NCBI GenBank assembly: GCA_002238925.1
Contig: MPNH01000026.1
Location: 1-64,000, forward strand
Reading direction: 5' to 3'
Origin: Spirochaetaceae bacterium bin103
GTDB lineage: Bacteria; Spirochaetota; Spirochaetia; SZUA-6; Bin103
DNA length: 64,000 nt
Made by a program: the position numbers and the translations under genes. The notes below the pieces were generated by a model. The model saw only the letters and a program-made list of their open reading frames with translations, made no database searches and had not been told where the DNA came from. Positions 61,377-64,000 of the stretch are shown one piece after another (the first letter of the stretch is position 1; every line of letters starts with the position of its first letter).

Positions 61377-62350
61377 GCCTCCGCCATCACCAGGTCATGC
61401 ACCCGGCGGTAGGCCGACGTGAACTCGGCGGAGTGCTCGACGCCCGCCACCCGGGGCCGCTCCAGGCCGATCGGCACCACCGCGCGCAGCCGCCCCGGAC
61501 GCGCCGACAGCACCGCCACCCGGTCGGACAGCAGCACCGCATCGACGATGCTGTGGGTCACGAACAGCACCGTCTTGCGCGCCGCTTCCCAGATGCGCAG
61601 CAGCTCGAAGCGCATCTGCTCGCGGGTAATCTCGTCCAGCGATGCGAACGGCTCATCCATCAGCAGCAGCGCCGGGTCGAGGGCCAGTGCGCGCGCCAGG
61701 CCGACGCGCTGTTGCATGCCGCGCGACAACTGGCCCGGGTAGTAGCCGGCGAACTCGGCCAGCCGCACCAGCTGAAGCAGTTCGGCGGGCGGCGTGGCGC
61801 CGGCCCGCTGCACGCGCCGGTTCACCGCCAACGGCAGCCGCACATTGTCCAGCACCGTGCGCCACGGCAGCAGCGCGGGTTCCTGAAACACGCAGCCGAT
61901 CAACTTGCGGCGCTGCGCCTCGGCTGCACTGCGGTCGCCGATGCGCACGCTGCCCGAGGTGGGCTCGGCGAGCCCGCCCACAATTCGCAACAGCGTGGTC
62001 TTGCCGCAGCCGCTCGGTCCGAGCACGGACAGGAACTCGCCGGGGCGGATATCGACGGTAATTCCCCGCAGTGCCTCCAGCCCGGACTGCACCGAGCGCT
62101 TGCGGCCGCCGGGGCCGCGGGTTCCGGGAATGCCGGCAGAGTCCGGCGCGAGGAGTGTGTCGGGCTGCGAACGCACGTCGTCTACCGGGAGCCGGTTGCC
62201 AGGCGTCCGACCGGGGCCGGCCGCGACGGCGGTACCCGGCGCGCTCCCGGCGGCGGGGGCGCCGGCTGCCCGTGCCGCGGGCGCGGCAACCGGCGGCACC
62301 GGGAACGTCTTGCTGACGTTGGCAATGGAGACTGAAGCGTACACAGGCAA
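61370..62350 (-). CDS. ABC transporter ATPase (SsuB/ThiZ-like) with N-terminal insert
   Basis: Encodes 326 residues. Walker A GPSGCGKTTLLRIV, signature LSRGMQQRVGLARAL, Walker B LLLMDEPFASLDEITREQMR and the switch FVTHSIVDAVLLSDRV are all present. Between the first strand (SVSIANVSKTFP) and LEALRGITVDIR there are about 70 low-complexity Ala/Gly/Pro/Arg residues not found in the family. The first gene of the operon, divergent from the HxlR regulator. Confidence 0.85.
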   Translation of the reverse strand: MPVYASVSIANVSKTFPVPPVAAPAARAAGAPAAGSAPGTAVAAGPGRTPGNRLPVDDVRSQPDTLLAPDSAGIPGTRGPGGRKRSVQSGLEALRGITVDIRPGEFLSVLGPSGCGKTTLLRIVGGLAEPTSGSVRIGDRSAAEAQRRKLIGCVFQEPALLPWRTVLDNVRLPLAVNRRVQRAGATPPAELLQLVRLAEFAGYYPGQLSRGMQQRVGLARALALDPALLLMDEPFASLDEITREQMRFELLRIWEAARKTVLFVTHSIVDAVLLSDRVAVLSARPGRLRAVVPIGLERPRVAGVEHSAEFTSAYRRVHDLVMAEAC

Positions 62351-62410
62351 CGTGCCGGCCGGCGCTGGACCGGACGGAACAGTCGATATTAAGATGCAAC
62401 CAAGTAGCTT

Positions 62411-62890
62411 ATGTCAACTCAACGTGACCTCGCTCAGGTCGACGATGTCGAACCGGGCGGCGACCCGGGGCTGGCTCCGGTTGCTCAGGCACTTGAAATC
62501 GTGGGCGACCGCTGGACGGTGCTGATCCTGCTGGAACTTCTGCGCGGATTCCTGCGCTTCGCCGAACTGCGCCGGCGCGTGTTCGGAATTGCCCCCAACA
62601 TCCTCTCGCATCGGCTCAAGCGGCTGCACCGGCACGGCATCGTGGAGCGCCGCTTCTACAGCGAGCACCCGCCGCGCGCCGAATACACTCTGACCCGGCG
62701 CGGCCACGAACTGGGGGTAGTCGCCGGCGCGCTCGCGGTGTGGGGCCGCAAGCACCTGTCCGACCGCGGCGCGCTGGTGCACGAGGCCTGCGGCACGCCG
62801 ATCCGGGTGGGCTACCTGTGCCCGGCGTGCGACCGCACGGTGCCCGGCGCCGGCGTTCGCTTGGTGGAGGGCTCACCGCCGGCCGGGTAG
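62411..62890 (+). CDS. HxlR-family transcriptional regulator
   Basis: Encodes 159 residues. Winged-helix pattern: ALEIVGDRWTVLILLELLRG, then FAELRRRVFGIAPNILSHRL and ERRFYSEHPPRAEYTLTRRG. A C-terminal extension contains three cysteines (HEACGTPIRVGYLCPACDR) that might bind metal or sense redox state. It is divergent from the uptake operon with about 60 bases between, so it is likely to regulate it. Confidence 0.85.
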   Translation: MSTQRDLAQVDDVEPGGDPGLAPVAQALEIVGDRWTVLILLELLRGFLRFAELRRRVFGIAPNILSHRLKRLHRHGIVERRFYSEHPPRAEYTLTRRGHELGVVAGALAVWGRKHLSDRGALVHEACGTPIRVGYLCPACDRTVPGAGVRLVEGSPPAG

Positions 62891-62952
62891 CGGGCGCTTG
62901 CCCGGCGACGTGTCATGGGCGCGGCGCCATGCCTGGCGTTGCCGGGCGCTGC

Positions 62953-63897
62953 CTACGCCGGCGGCGCCTGGAATTGCACCTTGGCCAGGTACACGCTGGT
63001 CTTGAGGTGCGCGCCGATGGCGCCTTTCATGCTGGCCAGGTAGTCGTCGGACGAGTAGTAGCTGATCCACAACAGCCCATCATGCCACACCATGCCGGCG
63101 TAGCTGGTATCGCCGCCGGAGGGCAGGGTCAGGAATTCGGTCATGACCGCGGACTCGACGTCGAGCCAGCACAGGGCGGTGCGCTGCCGGGGCTCGTAGA
63201 GACGCACCGCGGCCACCGTTCGGCCATCCGGGAGGCGGTACAACGCGGGCCCGCCAATCCGGACGCCCAGATCGGTCCACGTCCAGGTGTCGTACGGCGG
63301 CGCCGCCCTCCCCAGCAGGGCGGTGCCGCCGTCGCAGCGCGTCAGGCTCACGCAGGTTGCATCGTCCAGGAACAGGAGATCGGACTCGTTGCAATGCGCC
63401 GCGCACACCCTCGGCTCGCCGTGCGGACGGTACTCGATGCCGTTGGTGCTCCGGTAGAACTGCAACAGGTGGTCCTTGGGCTCGTGGCGCCCGAAGCTGT
63501 AGGCAATGCCGCGGTGCCACACGGCACGCCACAGCCAGCTTCCGCGCGGGCCAACAAGATGATGATCCCCCCAGTCGCAGCCATCCTCCGACAGCCACCT
63601 CAGCGACTGACAGACCGGCTTGAAGGCGGCCGCATTCATCATCAGCCGGCCATCGGGGGAAATCGACAACTGCGGGTCGCGCAGATCCTGGAACGAGTCC
63701 GGACACGGTATCGATGCAACCGAGTTCCAGTGGTCGCCGTCGGCGGACGCAATCACGCGCAAGGCACCGTCCGGCGACAGGTGCCCGGTACCCTCCCGGA
63801 ACGCGCAGAACCAGCGGTCGCGGAACCGAATGAGATCGGTAAAGGAGTTGTACGCGGCCCTGCTCCAGATCTTCCGCACCTCGAGTCGTTCTATCAT
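62953..63897 (-). CDS. Sialidase-like beta-propeller protein
   Basis: Encodes 314 residues. It reads like the six-bladed sialidase/neuraminidase superfamily, with Asp-box-like SADGDHWNSVAS, an N-terminal RFRDRWFCAFREGTGHLSPD and STNGIEYRPHGEP. No signal peptide. Catalytic residues are only partly visible, so glycosidase activity is not assured. Confidence 0.65.
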   Translation of the reverse strand: MIERLEVRKIWSRAAYNSFTDLIRFRDRWFCAFREGTGHLSPDGALRVIASADGDHWNSVASIPCPDSFQDLRDPQLSISPDGRLMMNAAAFKPVCQSLRWLSEDGCDWGDHHLVGPRGSWLWRAVWHRGIAYSFGRHEPKDHLLQFYRSTNGIEYRPHGEPRVCAAHCNESDLLFLDDATCVSLTRCDGGTALLGRAAPPYDTWTWTDLGVRIGGPALYRLPDGRTVAAVRLYEPRQRTALCWLDVESAVMTEFLTLPSGGDTSYAGMVWHDGLLWISYYSSDDYLASMKGAIGAHLKTSVYLAKVQFQAPPA

Positions 63898-63942
63898 CGT
63901 GTCCGCCTCCCTGAGTTCCCATACAGGTTACACTGTCCGCCC

Positions 63943-64000
63943 ATGGCAAGCGTCTTCACCAGAATCATCGCCGGCGAACTGCCGGCGCACTTCGTGTGGC
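63943..64000 (+). CDS. Start of a HIT-family protein (partial)
   Basis: Begins MASVFTRIIAGELPAHFVW and runs off the window. The FxRIIxGElPa pattern is the common N-terminus of HIT-family nucleotide-binding hydrolases. The catalytic HxHxH is outside the window. Confidence 0.75.
   Translation, partial: MASVFTRIIAGELPAHFVW

Overview
The window is GC-rich bacterial chromosome. The housekeeping block at 35.3-46 kb (uvrC, holA, lexA, HPr, hprK, hpf, rpoN, lptB, lptA, lptC and a divergent YmdB-type phosphoesterase) points to an uncultured member of the Spirochaetota. The reasons are an HPr/HprK pair without PTS enzymes, an Lpt system next to sigma-54, and a YmdB homologue with altered metal ligands. 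This assignment is inference from gene content and would need a marker-gene tree.

Layout. 0-6.2 kb is accessory DNA: a minus-strand cassette of eight very small, mostly overlapping genes of unknown function, a frameshifted IS1595-family element, two small plus-strand genes and an IS1634-type transposase remnant. 6.25-15.3 kb is one minus-strand defence operon: radC, a UvrD-like helicase fused to a Cas4/AddB-like Fe-S nuclease, a type III Mod methyltransferase, a MNT nucleotidyltransferase, a HEPN protein and a type III Res. A 96-nt cloverleaf-like inverted repeat lies just upstream of radC. 15.8-17.2 kb holds gene debris (HNH-type fragment, DUF4411 fragment, half a DMT transporter). 17.2-25 kb carries a heterodimeric ABC exporter, an AAA-ATPase/PD-(D/E)XK protein, a CARDB-repeat lipoprotein and a tyrosine-phosphatase-like protein. 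25-29.1 kb is a sugar ABC uptake operon with a short-chain dehydrogenase. 29.3-32.1 kb is a type I-G CRISPR-Cas remnant: the C-terminal half of Cas3 with its HD domain, plus a Cas3-associated protein. 32.1-35.2 kb has small membrane, lipoprotein and winged-helix genes.

35.3-46 kb is the conserved core, starting with tRNA-Ala(CGC). 46-58.5 kb contains a chromate transporter, a large Calx-beta/arylsulfotransferase lipoprotein, a histidine phosphatase, a DrrAB-type exporter, ArfB, a dehydrogenase, a TrmH-type methyltransferase, MazG, a DUF1697 protein, metG and tRNA-Leu(CAG). 58.5-64 kb has a luciferase-like oxidoreductase, an NMT1/SsuABC-type uptake operon whose binding-protein gene is frameshifted, a divergent HxlR regulator, a sialidase-like protein and the start of a HIT-family gene.

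Two themes recur. Several conserved proteins (UvrC, YmdB, LptA, two ABC ATPases) carry low-complexity Ala/Gly/Pro/Arg-rich insertions or tails. Several genes have single-base frameshifts or homopolymer tracts, which could be real decay, phase variation or assembly error. The best candidate for an undescribed system is the translationally coupled radC-helicase/nuclease-Mod-MNT-HEPN-Res operon.
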